Source: Halobellus ruber (GTDB lineage Archaea; Halobacteriota; Halobacteria; Halobacteriales; Haloferacaceae). From it: DNA of 64,000 nucleotides. Below, piece by piece: positions 8,390-16,741 of this stretch. The notes under the pieces are model-generated. The model was not told the DNA's origin, searched no databases, and saw only the letters and a list, made by a program, of their open reading frames with translations. Position 1 is the first letter of the stretch; each line of letters opens with the position of its first letter. The stretch covers positions 891,143 through 955,142 of the forward strand of contig NZ_JACKXD010000001.1 in assembly GCF_014212355.1 (NCBI RefSeq), read 5' to 3'. A program made the translations under genes and the position numbers.

Positions 8390-9145
8390 ATGAGTGTCTC
8401 GGTACCCGGCACGATACGTGGGATGGCCAAGCGCGCGAACCCGGCGTTCGGCGCCGGCGCGGTCCTGATTCCGGTCGCGCTGTTCGCGGCTGCGAGCCTC
8501 TTCGGCACGATCCAGCAGTTGACCTACGTCCACGTGATGACGGGGGTGTTGTGGACCGGCATCGACCTGTTTATGACGCTCGTGCTCGGCCCGGTGTTGG
8601 GCGGGTTGGCGGTCGAGGAACGCGCCGCGGTGTTCCAGCGGTTCACGCCGAAGATGACGTTTCTGATGCCGACGCTCGCCTTCACGACCATCTTCGCCGG
8701 GATGGTCCTCGCAGGGCGAATGGGCTACCTTCCGGGGCTGTCGGCGTGGGGCGGGCTCTTTGCGATCGTGGCGATGGGCCCCGCGCTGCTCGCGGTGGGC
8801 TTCCAGTTCGACGCCTTCACCGATCGGCGGTGGCTCGCGCTCTTTGCGGTCGTCGTGGGCGGGGGCGCCGTCTCGTTCGTCGCGAACCTCGGTACGTTCG
8901 CGATTCCCGGTCCGGCGATCCTGGCGGCGCTGGCGGTGGTGACCGTCCTCACGATAATCGGGTTCGGGATCCTGCTGCCCGGCGAGATCCGGATGTACCT
9001 GGAGATGACCTCCGAAACGCCCGACGCCGACCTCATCGGTGCGATCGGAATGCGGAACGCCAAGCTGAGCGGCGTCGAGGGCGTTCTCCAGCTCAGCATC
9101 GTCGCGATAATGGTCTACATTCGCTACGGCGGGTTCGGGTTCTGA
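8390..9145 (+). CDS. Conserved multi-pass membrane protein of unknown function
   Basis: The 251-residue product has about six predicted membrane segments. Segment two contains HVMTGVLWTGIDLFM, and segment three is preceded by RFTPKMTFLMPTLAF, with histidine and charged residues inside or at the edge of helices. This recalls the HxxxGxxW arrangement in DUF2269/CopD-like membrane proteins, so a heme, metal or proton-linked role is possible, but I cannot assign one. The first ATG gives MSVSVPGTIRG. A second ATG at 8423 (MAKRANPAF) could be the real start. The gene stands alone between the cold-shock gene and the convergent aminopropyltransferase-like gene. Confidence 0.8.
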   Translation: MSVSVPGTIRGMAKRANPAFGAGAVLIPVALFAAASLFGTIQQLTYVHVMTGVLWTGIDLFMTLVLGPVLGGLAVEERAAVFQRFTPKMTFLMPTLAFTTIFAGMVLAGRMGYLPGLSAWGGLFAIVAMGPALLAVGFQFDAFTDRRWLALFAVVVGGGAVSFVANLGTFAIPGPAILAALAVVTVLTIIGFGILLPGEIRMYLEMTSETPDADLIGAIGMRNAKLSGVEGVLQLSIVAIMVYIRYGGFGF

Positions 9146-9164
9146 CCGCGGTCGCCCGTCACGG

Positions 9165-10778
9165 CTACGGTCCCCCCGATGGGATCCGCTCGGCGGTTCG
9201 ATTCAACCCGCCGGAGCCAGCCACGCCGTCGTCGGACTCGTTCGCCCGCACCTGGACGTAGCGCTGACCGACCATCCCGTCGAGCAGCGCGTCGACGGGC
9301 GCGCGGTCGTCACGCAGGACCGGCACGTCGTCGGTCGGTTCGTCGCGACGGTAGGCGTCCAGTTCCCCCGAGAGGTCGATGCCGATGTCGCGGCGCTGGT
9401 TCCGCGCTTGGAGTTCCGCTTCGGTCAAAAGCGCCTCCTGTTTCGTCGCGACCACCTCGATGTTCTGGACGACCGGGCCGCCGGCGGTCGGGAAGCTGTA
9501 GACCCGCGGGAACACCTGCCGCATCGTCTTGTACTCCGCGCGGTAGAACTCCGAGGCCGGGCCCGACGGCGCGGAGATGAGGTTTGCGAGCAACACCCCG
9601 TCGTCGTCGAGTTGCTCCGACGCCTGCCGCATAAACTCGACCGTCGTCAGCTGGAACGGCACGCTGTCCTTCCGGTAGGCGTCGAGGACGATCACGTCGT
9701 AGGTCCGGTTCGTCTCTTCGAGGAACCGTCGGCCGTCGCCGCGGTGGACGTTCAGCCGCGGGGAGTCGGGGATCCCGAAGTACCGGTCGGCGGCGTCGAT
9801 CACTGCCGGATCCAGTTCCACCACGTCGACGGTGACGTTCGGGTACATATCGTGGAAGATCCGCGGTCCGGTGAACCCGCCGCCCCCGATGAACAGCACC
9901 CGGTCGACCTCCGCCTCCCCGGTGAAAAGCAGCGACGCGTGGAAGTAGCGGGTGTAGTCGAAGACGTGGCGGTTGGGGTCGTCGAGGTCCATCGCGCTGT
10001 GTGGCTGGCCGTCGAGGTACAGCGTCCGGGTGTCGCCGCGGTCGACGACCTGTAGTTCCTGGTACGCCGTCTGGGTGCCGTAGACGGTGTCGCCGGCGAG
10101 GCTCGGGCCGACTCCGCCGACGGCCGCCGCGAGCACGAGCGCGGCCGCGACACCGCCGACCCGGAGTCCCGTTCCGTCCCCGAACTCCGGGGCCGCGACC
10201 GCGATGGCGGCGACGACCGCCGAGAGTCCGAGTATCGCACCGATCTGGGGGACCGACAGCGCAGGCACCAGGAAGTAGGTGGTCGCGAACGCCCCGACGA
10301 TGGAGCCGACCGTCCCCAGCGCGTAGATGTGTCCCGCGGTCGCGCCGACGTCGCCGCCGGCGAGTTCCGCAGCGTACGGGCTCACGTAGCCCAGCAGGTA
10401 GGTCGGCGGGCCGAACAGGATCGTGATCGCCGGCAGCGAGACGAACCGGCTCGGGAGCGGCAACACGGCTGTCGACTGGACGATCAGGTCGCCGAACAGC
10501 ACGACGCCGGCGACGTAGAGTCCGGTCGCGAGGAAGACGCCGACGAGGCGGGTGTGGGAGGCGTTCGCCGCCGCGCGCTTCCCGCCGCGATGGTAGCCCA
10601 GGCTGAGCGCCGCAAGGAAGACCCCGATGATCCCGCCCCAGGTGTAGATGGTGCTGCCGAACTCCGGGGCGAGGATCCGGCCGGCCAGGATCTCAAGCCC
10701 CATACTCGTCACCCCGGAGACGAACACCGCAGCCTCCGGACGGGTCGGTATCCGGTCGGGGCCGAACCGGGAGATCAT
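9165..10778 (-). CDS. Membrane protein fused to a spermidine-synthase-like (aminopropyltransferase) domain
   Basis: The 537-residue protein has two parts. Residues 1 to about 215 form six or seven membrane helices with GVTSMGLEILAGRILAPEFG at the start, as in fused MFS/spermidine synthase proteins. The remainder is a Rossmann-type methyltransferase-fold domain with VLFIGGGGFTGPR, VDVVELDPAVIDAA and YDVIVLDAYRKDSVPF, the usual positions for binding decarboxylated or normal S-adenosylmethionine. True polyamine synthesis is uncertain, because members of this fused family are not all spermidine synthases. The ATG at 10778 is preferred over the earlier in-frame ATG at 10874. The gene is divergent from uspA, with 101 bases between starts. 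Confidence 0.85.
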   Translation of the reverse strand: MISRFGPDRIPTRPEAAVFVSGVTSMGLEILAGRILAPEFGSTIYTWGGIIGVFLAALSLGYHRGGKRAAANASHTRLVGVFLATGLYVAGVVLFGDLIVQSTAVLPLPSRFVSLPAITILFGPPTYLLGYVSPYAAELAGGDVGATAGHIYALGTVGSIVGAFATTYFLVPALSVPQIGAILGLSAVVAAIAVAAPEFGDGTGLRVGGVAAALVLAAAVGGVGPSLAGDTVYGTQTAYQELQVVDRGDTRTLYLDGQPHSAMDLDDPNRHVFDYTRYFHASLLFTGEAEVDRVLFIGGGGFTGPRIFHDMYPNVTVDVVELDPAVIDAADRYFGIPDSPRLNVHRGDGRRFLEETNRTYDVIVLDAYRKDSVPFQLTTVEFMRQASEQLDDDGVLLANLISAPSGPASEFYRAEYKTMRQVFPRVYSFPTAGGPVVQNIEVVATKQEALLTEAELQARNQRRDIGIDLSGELDAYRRDEPTDDVPVLRDDRAPVDALLDGMVGQRYVQVRANESDDGVAGSGGLNRTAERIPSGGP

Positions 10779-10844
10779 TATCGGACGGTGGACGGGCAGC
10801 GTCTTCAACGCCGCGGCTCCCCGCCGGCGAGCCGAAAGAGGAGG

Positions 10845-10849
10845 ATATA
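10845..10849 (+). promoter_or_regulatory. TATA box of the universal stress protein gene
   Basis: ATATA within GAGGATATAGG lies about 31-35 bases before the ATG at 10880 and follows a purine-rich BRE-like stretch. The predicted leader is very short. Confidence 0.5.
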
Positions 10850-10879
10850 GGATGCCGGAGTCTGAACGGAGCACAAACG

Positions 10880-11314
10880 ATGTTCGAGCGAATCCTGCTG
10901 CCGACGGACGGGGCCGACTCGATGGACGTGGTCGTGCGGACCGCGGCCGACATCGCCGACCGACGCGACGCCGTGGTCCACGTGCTCTACGTCATCGACG
11001 ACCGGGCGTTCCTCACCCTCGACGACGGGATGAAAGACGACGTGCTCGCGGAGTTGACCGGCGAAGGGGAGGTCGCGACCGACCGGGCGGCGACCCGACT
11101 CCGGGAGGCGGGGATCGAGGTCACAACCGGGATCAGACAGGGCGACCCGGCCGACGAGATCATCTCCTCGGTGGAGGCGGCCGACATCGACCTCGTCGCG
11201 ATGGGAACCCGCCGCGGCGATTACTCGAACAGTATGATGGGGAGCGTCTCCCAGGAGGTCGTCGCCCGCGCGCCCGTCCCGGTGCTGACGGTGAACCTCA
11301 CAGAGGAGGAGTGA
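10880..11314 (+). CDS. UspA-family universal stress protein
   Basis: The 144-residue single-domain protein starts MFERILLPTDGADSM, the standard UspA first strand. It ends with the ATP-binding loop GTRRGDYSNSMMGSVSQEVV (the G-2x-G-9x-G-S/T pattern) followed by PVPVLTV. Such proteins form dimers in the cytoplasm that bind ATP and modulate stress responses or partner transporters. Haloarchaea carry many copies, so the individual role is unknown. A TATA box is correctly placed upstream. Confidence 0.93.
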   Translation: MFERILLPTDGADSMDVVVRTAADIADRRDAVVHVLYVIDDRAFLTLDDGMKDDVLAELTGEGEVATDRAATRLREAGIEVTTGIRQGDPADEIISSVEAADIDLVAMGTRRGDYSNSMMGSVSQEVVARAPVPVLTVNLTEEE

Positions 11315-11372
11315 CACGGGGCGGCGGGGAGTTGTCGGCCGGCGCTTACGGACCTGAGCCGTGGGCCCCGTG

Positions 11373-11786
11373 TTACTCCTCGGGGTCGAAGTCGAGGGCG
11401 ACGGAGTTGATACAGTAGCGCTTTCCGGTAGGCTCGGGACCGTCGTCGAAGACGTGTCCCAGGTGGCCGCCGCAGGCGCGACACACCACCTCGATACGGG
11501 ACATCCCGTGTCGGGTGTCGGTCTCGGTCTCGACGGCGTCCGCGTTGGCGTCGTAAAAGGAGGGCCACCCCGACCCGGAGTCGAACTTGACGTCGCTGTC
11601 GAACAGTTCGGCCCCGCAGCCGGCACACCGGAAGGTGCCGTCCTCCTTCACGTCGAGATACTCGCCGCTGAACTTCGGTTCCGTCCCCCGGTTCCGGAGA
11701 ATCTCGTACTCCTCGTCGGTGAGGCGTTCGCGCCACTCCGTCTCCGAGTCGGGCAGGTCGTCGGACTGGGATGGTTCGGTCGCCAT
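11373..11786 (-). CDS. msrB: Peptide-methionine (R)-S-oxide reductase
   Basis: MsrB reduces the R-epimer of methionine sulfoxide in damaged proteins in the cytoplasm. The 137-residue protein contains the zinc-binding cysteine pairs C54/C57 (CAGC) and C102/C105 (CRAC), the conserved GSGWPSFYDA block (71-80), CGGHLGHVF, and the catalytic Cys125 in RYCINS. The resolving-cysteine arrangement should be compared with experimentally studied MsrB proteins, since no obvious second redox cysteine is seen beyond the zinc ligands. The ATG at 11786 is the first that gives a compact family-length protein. The longer frame to 11870 overlaps the upstream secreted-protein gene. Confidence 0.95.
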   Translation of the reverse strand: MATEPSQSDDLPDSETEWRERLTDEEYEILRNRGTEPKFSGEYLDVKEDGTFRCAGCGAELFDSDVKFDSGSGWPSFYDANADAVETETDTRHGMSRIEVVCRACGGHLGHVFDDGPEPTGKRYCINSVALDFDPEE

Positions 11787-11859
11787 ACCCGTCCTTAGGA
11801 CCGGAGCGTCAAGAACCCCTTCCCGCAACCGGTGCCCCGACCTAACGTATACCCGGGCG

Positions 11860-12351
11860 TCAACAGCCACGGGTCTCCACGCCGGACACCGGCCCGTCGG
11901 TGGGTTCGTACGTCGACTCGCCGACCGAGTCGGCGAACATCGGCAGCGACAGCCGGTAGTCGAACAGGATCACGAACGAGTCCCAGACCGCGTTCGCGGA
12001 GACACCCTCCGGGACGCGCTCGACCAGCACCCCGGTGCGCAGTCGGACGACCTCCGCGTCGAGTGCCACGCCGCTGGCCGCCAGTCCCAGCGCGCTCGGC
12101 GGCGACGGGTCGGTGAACAGCGAGGTGTGGATCGTGAGATCGATGTGGGGGTTGCCGTCGCCGATCGTGAGGTTCCGGCCGCCGTCCGGGAGACACCGCC
12201 GGTCGTCCGCGGCCGCGTCGGCCGTCCCGGCGTCGGACTGTGCCCGAACCGGGACCGATGCGGGGACGACGGCGGCCAGCACCAACGCACAGACCAGCGC
12301 GACGGCGGCGACACGGAGCGGACGGCTCCCGGAGTCGGACCCACGGCGCAT
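11860..12351 (-). CDS. Secreted protein of unknown function
   Basis: The 163-residue product opens with basic residues and a long hydrophobic signal (VAAVALVCALVLAAVVPASVPVRAQ) with a likely cleavage after AQ. The mature domain begins with a CLPDGGRNLTIGDGNPHIDL block, continues with beta-rich sequence (HTSLFTDPS, VVRLRTGVLVERVP) and ends in a cysteine two residues before the stop region (ETRGC), which could pair with the cysteine in CLPDGG. I do not recognise the family. It lies between the FttA gene and msrB in the same direction with gaps of about 73 bases on each side. Confidence 0.75.
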   Translation of the reverse strand: MRRGSDSGSRPLRVAAVALVCALVLAAVVPASVPVRAQSDAGTADAAADDRRCLPDGGRNLTIGDGNPHIDLTIHTSLFTDPSPPSALGLAASGVALDAEVVRLRTGVLVERVPEGVSANAVWDSFVILFDYRLSLPMFADSVGESTYEPTDGPVSGVETRGC

Positions 12352-12423
12352 ACCCCGAGTAGCGTGGTCCCCGGATTAAGTTTCGTGGCTCGGTTCTCAG
12401 CCGTGATACCGACCGACGATCCG

Positions 12424-14337
12424 CTATCGGAACCGGAACGTCTCGAGGTTCTTCGGCGAGAACGTCCGGAGGTTGTGATCGTGGTACAGCCCCGAGGAGA
12501 GGTCCTGGACCGCCCGTTCGTCGCCGTGAACGCAGAGCACCTTCTCCGGGCGGGGCCGCATCGTCCGCACGAAGTTCTCCAGCCCCTGGCGGTCGGCGTG
12601 CCCCGAGAAGCCGTCGAGGGTCTCGACGCCGAGTTCGAGGTCGACGGTCTCGGCGGCGCCCTCGCCGCCGACGTCGATCTCGGTCCGGCCGGCCTGGATG
12701 CGCCCACCGCGAGTCCCGCGTGGCTGGTGCTCGACGAAGACCAGACGGGAGTCGGGGTCGTCGCCGAGATGCCGCAGCCACGACACGATCGGCCCGCCGG
12801 TGACGGTCCCGGAGGGGGCGAGAACGACCGCGGGGCCGTCGGCCGCGAGGTCGGCCCGCCCGTCGTCGCCGCCCTCGACGCGCTCGAAGGCCGGCGCGAG
12901 GAAGGGGTTGTCGTCCGTGTCGAGAACGCGGTCCGCGAGGTCGTCCCGGAGGAACTCCGGGTAGGTGGTATGCACCGCGGTCGCTTCCCAGATCATCCCG
13001 TCGAGGTAGACCGGAAGCTCGGGGATCGACCCCTCGCGCATCGCCTCCTCTAAGACGAGCATCAGTTCCTGCGGCCGCCCGACCGCGGCGGTCGGGATCA
13101 GGACCGTCCCGCCGCGGTCGTGGGTCGCCGAGATCAGATCCGTCAGCTTCCGCTCGGAGTCGCCCCAGTCGGTCTGGTAGTCGTTGCGGCCGCCGTAGGT
13201 CGATTCCATCACCAGCGTCTCGACGCGCGGGAAGTCGTTCACCGCGCCGTCGAACAGCCGGGTGTCGCCGTACCGGACGTCGCCGGAGAACGCCACGTTG
13301 TAGAGGCCCTCGCCGATGTGGAAGTGCGCCACCGCGCTCCCGAGGATGTGGCCCGCGTCGTGGAGGGTCAGCTTGATGTCGGGCGCGATGTCGGTCACGT
13401 CGCCGTACTCCAGGGGGATCGTGTGTTTGATCGCCGCCCGGACCCGCTCGGAACCGTACGGTGGGGCCCGCCCCTCGCTTTCCGCGCGGTCGAGGGAGTC
13501 GAGCTGGAGCAGGCCCATCAGGTCCCGGGTCGGCTCGGTGGTGTAGACCGGCCCGTCGTAGCCGCGGTCGAAAAGCACCGGGAGATACGCCGAGTGATCC
13601 AAGTGAGCGTGGGTCAGCACGACGGCGTCGATGGAGTTCGCACCCGCACCCAGCGCTTCGGGGATCTCGAGGTGGGGCCCCTCGCCGGTACCGGGGTCGT
13701 CGCCGCAGTCGACCAACACGCGCGTCTCGGCGGTCGAGAGGACGAACGACGTCCGGCCGACCTCGCGGCACCCGCCGAGGGAGGTGATCCGGACCCACTC
13801 GTCGTTTGAGAGCTCCTCGCGGTGGATCTGCCGGCCGATGCGTTCGAGAATCTGCCGACGGTCGTCGCGTTCGTTCTTGAGGAAGTCCCGGACGTTCGAG
13901 ACCGTCGCGGACTCGATCGGCGGCGTCCGGACGACCTCGGGGGTCCACCCCACGGCGGCGGTGATCTTCTGGAGGGTCGCGCCGCGGTTGCCGATCACCA
14001 TTCCGGGGTTGTCGGCCTCGATGACCACCTCGCCGGTGTTCTCGTGGAAGTAGAGGTCGGTGACGCCGGCGTCGTCGGGGACGATGTCGTGGATCCGCGC
14101 TCTGGCCTCCTCGATCGGTGCCAGCGCGGTCGGATCGGGCCGGACGGTGATCCGCTTTCGGAGCTTCCCCGCGAGGTCGCGGATCAGGTCGCCGTTCCGG
14201 GCGAACCGCTTGGGATCCCGGGTGTAGATGACCAGTTCCGGGCCCTCGTAGGTGACGTCCGAGACCGAAATGTCGGGCGGCAGCTCCGCCGTGATCTCTG
14301 CTTGCAGATCTTCGAGTTGCGTGTCTACTGAACTCAT
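12424..14337 (-). CDS. FttA / aCPSF1, archaeal transcription termination ribonuclease
   Basis: FttA (aCPSF1) is the beta-CASP metallo-beta-lactamase nuclease that terminates archaeal transcription by cutting nascent RNA behind RNA polymerase. The 637-residue protein has two N-terminal KH RNA-binding domains, with the second KH loop GMVIGNRG at 112-119. The metallo-beta-lactamase core has HAHLDH at 243-248 plus the distal DAGHILGS, SGD and GFSGHAD motifs, and a beta-CASP insert contains VLAPSGTVTGGP. The start is the ATG at 14337 (MSSVDTQLEDLQ). A longer open frame to 14715 is only codon-bias noise. Length and order match the universally conserved archaeal orthologs. Confidence 0.96.
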   Translation of the reverse strand: MSSVDTQLEDLQAEITAELPPDISVSDVTYEGPELVIYTRDPKRFARNGDLIRDLAGKLRKRITVRPDPTALAPIEEARARIHDIVPDDAGVTDLYFHENTGEVVIEADNPGMVIGNRGATLQKITAAVGWTPEVVRTPPIESATVSNVRDFLKNERDDRRQILERIGRQIHREELSNDEWVRITSLGGCREVGRTSFVLSTAETRVLVDCGDDPGTGEGPHLEIPEALGAGANSIDAVVLTHAHLDHSAYLPVLFDRGYDGPVYTTEPTRDLMGLLQLDSLDRAESEGRAPPYGSERVRAAIKHTIPLEYGDVTDIAPDIKLTLHDAGHILGSAVAHFHIGEGLYNVAFSGDVRYGDTRLFDGAVNDFPRVETLVMESTYGGRNDYQTDWGDSERKLTDLISATHDRGGTVLIPTAAVGRPQELMLVLEEAMREGSIPELPVYLDGMIWEATAVHTTYPEFLRDDLADRVLDTDDNPFLAPAFERVEGGDDGRADLAADGPAVVLAPSGTVTGGPIVSWLRHLGDDPDSRLVFVEHQPRGTRGGRIQAGRTEIDVGGEGAAETVDLELGVETLDGFSGHADRQGLENFVRTMRPRPEKVLCVHGDERAVQDLSSGLYHDHNLRTFSPKNLETFRFR

Positions 14338-14599
14338 ACCTTGGAGCGATCCGCCGGGGTCGCCGCCGACGGACGGTTGATCGGGGTCCCCGGCGCCCGG
14401 AGCGGCCCCGACTGTCCGGAGGCGTCGTCGACACGGTCGAACGGCGGTGGTGTATGCGAAGCCATCGGCGTGGTGCCTCGCGACTGTCTCCGGTAGTCCG
14501 GGGGTCGGAGCGGTAGGGAGAACCCGCTTGTCCCGAGATATTGGGCGGATATTTAAAAAGGTTCGTAAAACCGAAGCCGCTGGGCACCGACGGCGTGGT

Positions 14600-15130
14600 A
14601 TGGATTTCACCCCGGAGCGAGTCAGGAGCGAGGCCCGATGGGTCGCGGATCGTGCGGACGTCGTCGTTCCGCTGATCAACGATACCCGGGACCGCCTGGG
14701 CGAGGCGTTCGACACGACCGTCGATCCGGTTGAGCCGGGCGCCTACCGCGAGGCGGTCGCGACGACGTTCGCCGATGGCGACGTCGCTGTCAACGTCGCG
14801 GCGTACGTCGGCCTGCTCCGCGATCTCGACGTCGACGGCGACTACCCCGGGTTCGTGGTCGACGAGGTGCTGGGGCGAGAACTCGCCGCCGCGATCGCGG
14901 GTGGAACGCCGTTGTCGCTGCTCGCGCAGGCGACGTTCCACTACGCCGACGTGACGACGCACCCGCCGGAGGAGGGCGCGAACGGCTCCGGGGGCGACGC
15001 CGAGGCCGGGGCCGGCATCGACGACCTCGACGCGGCGCTGGCGGCGGGCTTTCAGACCAGACTGCCGGGGTGGGCGTGGCGGGAGACCGAGAGCCCCTTC
15101 GAGGTCGACCCCGCCGATATCGTGGAGTGA
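14600..15130 (+). CDS. Conserved haloarchaeal-type protein of unknown function
   Basis: The 176-residue acidic protein begins MDFTPERVRSEARWVADRADVVVP and appears mostly alpha-helical through residue 130, then has a Gly/Ala/Asp-rich loop and a short tryptophan-containing tail (LPGWAWRETESPF). No membrane segment, signal or nucleotide motif is visible. It is divergent from the FttA gene and 63 bases upstream of proS in the same direction. An AT-rich stretch (ATATTTAAAAAGG, about 14547-14559) some 40-50 bases before the ATG is a reasonable promoter. The in-frame region further upstream is not similar in composition and is excluded. I do not recognise the family. Confidence 0.72.
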   Translation: MDFTPERVRSEARWVADRADVVVPLINDTRDRLGEAFDTTVDPVEPGAYREAVATTFADGDVAVNVAAYVGLLRDLDVDGDYPGFVVDEVLGRELAAAIAGGTPLSLLAQATFHYADVTTHPPEEGANGSGGDAEAGAGIDDLDAALAAGFQTRLPGWAWRETESPFEVDPADIVE

Positions 15131-15193
15131 GCGCGCCGGCCTCGAACGCGGGCATCAGGGGATTTAAGACCGCTGTGGGGTTCCGATTGGATA

Positions 15194-16660
15194 ATGACTG
15201 ACGACCAGGAACTCGGGATCACCGAGTCGAAGGAATACGACACCGGCGAGTGGTACGCGGAGGTCGTCCGGAAGGCGAACCTCGCGAGCTACGCGCCGGA
15301 GGGGATGAGCGGGTTCATCGTCACGCGCCCCCGGGCGTACGAGGTGTGGGAGCGGATCCAGGCCCACCTCGACGGGCTGTTCAAGGACACCGGGGTCCGG
15401 AACGCCTACTTCCCGCTTTTCATCCCGGAGAGCTACCTCGAACGCGAGAAGGACATCGTCGAGGGGTTCGACCCCGAGGTCGCGTGGGTCGAACGCGCCG
15501 GCAACGACGAATTAGAGGAGCCGCTCGCGGTCCGGCCGACCTCCGAGTCGATCATCACCCCCTACATCTCCCAGTGGGTCCGAAGCCACCGCGACCTCCC
15601 GTTGCGGGTGAACCAGTGGGCATCGGTCGTCCGGTGGGAGGCCACCGAGACGAAACCGTTCTTCCGGACGAAGGAGTTCCTCTGGCAGGAGGGCCACACC
15701 GCCCACGCCACCCGCGAGGACGCGTGGGCGGAGACGACGCGCCGACTCGACCAGTACGAGGCCACCTACGAGGACCTGCTCGCGATGCCGGTGCTCCGCG
15801 GCGCCAAGCCCGAACACGACAAGTTCCCCGGCGCGGACACGACCACGACCGTCGAGGCGCTGATGCCCGACGGGAAATCCGTCCAGGGTGCGACCTCGCA
15901 TTACCTGGGGACCTCCTTCGCGGAGGCGTTCGACATCACCTACACCGACGAAGACGAGGAATCACAACTGGCCCACACCACCTCCTGGGGGCTGTCGTGG
16001 CGCGCGATCGGCGCGCTGATCATGACCCACTCCGACGAACAGGGGCTGGTGTTGCCGCCCGCGCTGGCGCCCGAACAGGTCGTGATCGTCCCGATCTGGC
16101 AGGCCGACACCAGAGACGAGGTGCTTTCGTACGCCGAGGGGATCGAGGCGGACCTCACGGAGGCGGGGATCCGGGTCGAACTCGACGACCGCGACGAACG
16201 CAACCCCGGATTCAAGTTCAACGAGTGGGAGCTGAAGGGCGTCCCGCTCCGGATGGAGGTCGGCCCCAACGAGACCGCGGACGGAAGCGTCACCGTCGTC
16301 CACCGCCCCGACGGCGAGTCCACCGAGGTCGATCGCGAGGGGATCGCCGCGACGGTCGAAGACCACTTCGACGAGGTGTACGCCAAGCTCTACGCCGCCG
16401 CCGAGGAGAACCTCGAATCGAACGTCCGGGAGGCGGCGGACCGCGCGGGGATCCTGGGAACGCTCGGCCAACACGGCGGCTACGTCAAGGCCCCGTGGTG
16501 CGGCGAGGAGGCCTGTGAAACCGAGATCAAAGACCAGATCGCCGCGGAGATCGTGATGGTGCCGCTGGACGACCCCGACGCCGAAGTCCACCACGGCGAG
16601 GAGTGTGCGGTCTGTGGCGAGGACGCTACCGAGACCGCGTACTACGCGAAGTCGTACTAA
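15194..16660 (+). CDS. proS: Prolyl-tRNA synthetase, archaeal/eukaryotic type
   Basis: This class II aminoacyl-tRNA synthetase charges tRNA(Pro). The 488-residue protein shows motif 1 around VRNAYFPLFIPESYL, motif 2 RWEATETKPFFRTKEFLWQE and motif 3 near WGLSWRAIGALIMTHSDEQG. An anticodon-binding domain follows, and the C-terminal zinc-binding extension of the archaeal type contains CGEEACETEIKDQ and CAVCGED, ending in the conserved YYAKSY. No bacterial-type editing insertion is present between motifs 2 and 3, as expected for the short archaeal/eukaryotic form. The start ATG at 15194 gives MTDDQELGITESKEYDTGEW, matching the family N-terminus. Confidence 0.97.
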   Translation: MTDDQELGITESKEYDTGEWYAEVVRKANLASYAPEGMSGFIVTRPRAYEVWERIQAHLDGLFKDTGVRNAYFPLFIPESYLEREKDIVEGFDPEVAWVERAGNDELEEPLAVRPTSESIITPYISQWVRSHRDLPLRVNQWASVVRWEATETKPFFRTKEFLWQEGHTAHATREDAWAETTRRLDQYEATYEDLLAMPVLRGAKPEHDKFPGADTTTTVEALMPDGKSVQGATSHYLGTSFAEAFDITYTDEDEESQLAHTTSWGLSWRAIGALIMTHSDEQGLVLPPALAPEQVVIVPIWQADTRDEVLSYAEGIEADLTEAGIRVELDDRDERNPGFKFNEWELKGVPLRMEVGPNETADGSVTVVHRPDGESTEVDREGIAATVEDHFDEVYAKLYAAAEENLESNVREAADRAGILGTLGQHGGYVKAPWCGEEACETEIKDQIAAEIVMVPLDDPDAEVHHGEECAVCGEDATETAYYAKSY

Positions 16661-16691
16661 TCATCAGACGCGGATCACACCGTTTTCAACC

Positions 16692-16707
16692 GTGAGAACG
16701 TTCCCAC
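16692..16707. promoter_or_regulatory. Possible operator upstream of dacZ: palindrome GTG-n-GAACGTTC-n-CAC
   Basis: The 16 bases GTGAGAACGTTCCCAC are an inverted repeat with one mismatched pair. They end five bases before a TATA-like TTTACA (16712-16717) that is 25-30 bases before the dacZ start, the position where archaeal regulators can block or assist TFB/TBP. The binding protein is unknown. Confidence 0.4.
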
Positions 16708-16741
16708 AACGCTTTACAGCGGCGATGGCGTATGGCGACCA

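Noticed and set aside
11795..14962. 1055-codon open frame on the minus strand across the FttA region
   Set aside because: Arg-rich shadow frame of the same strand. The real protein in another frame has KH and metallo-beta-lactamase motifs.
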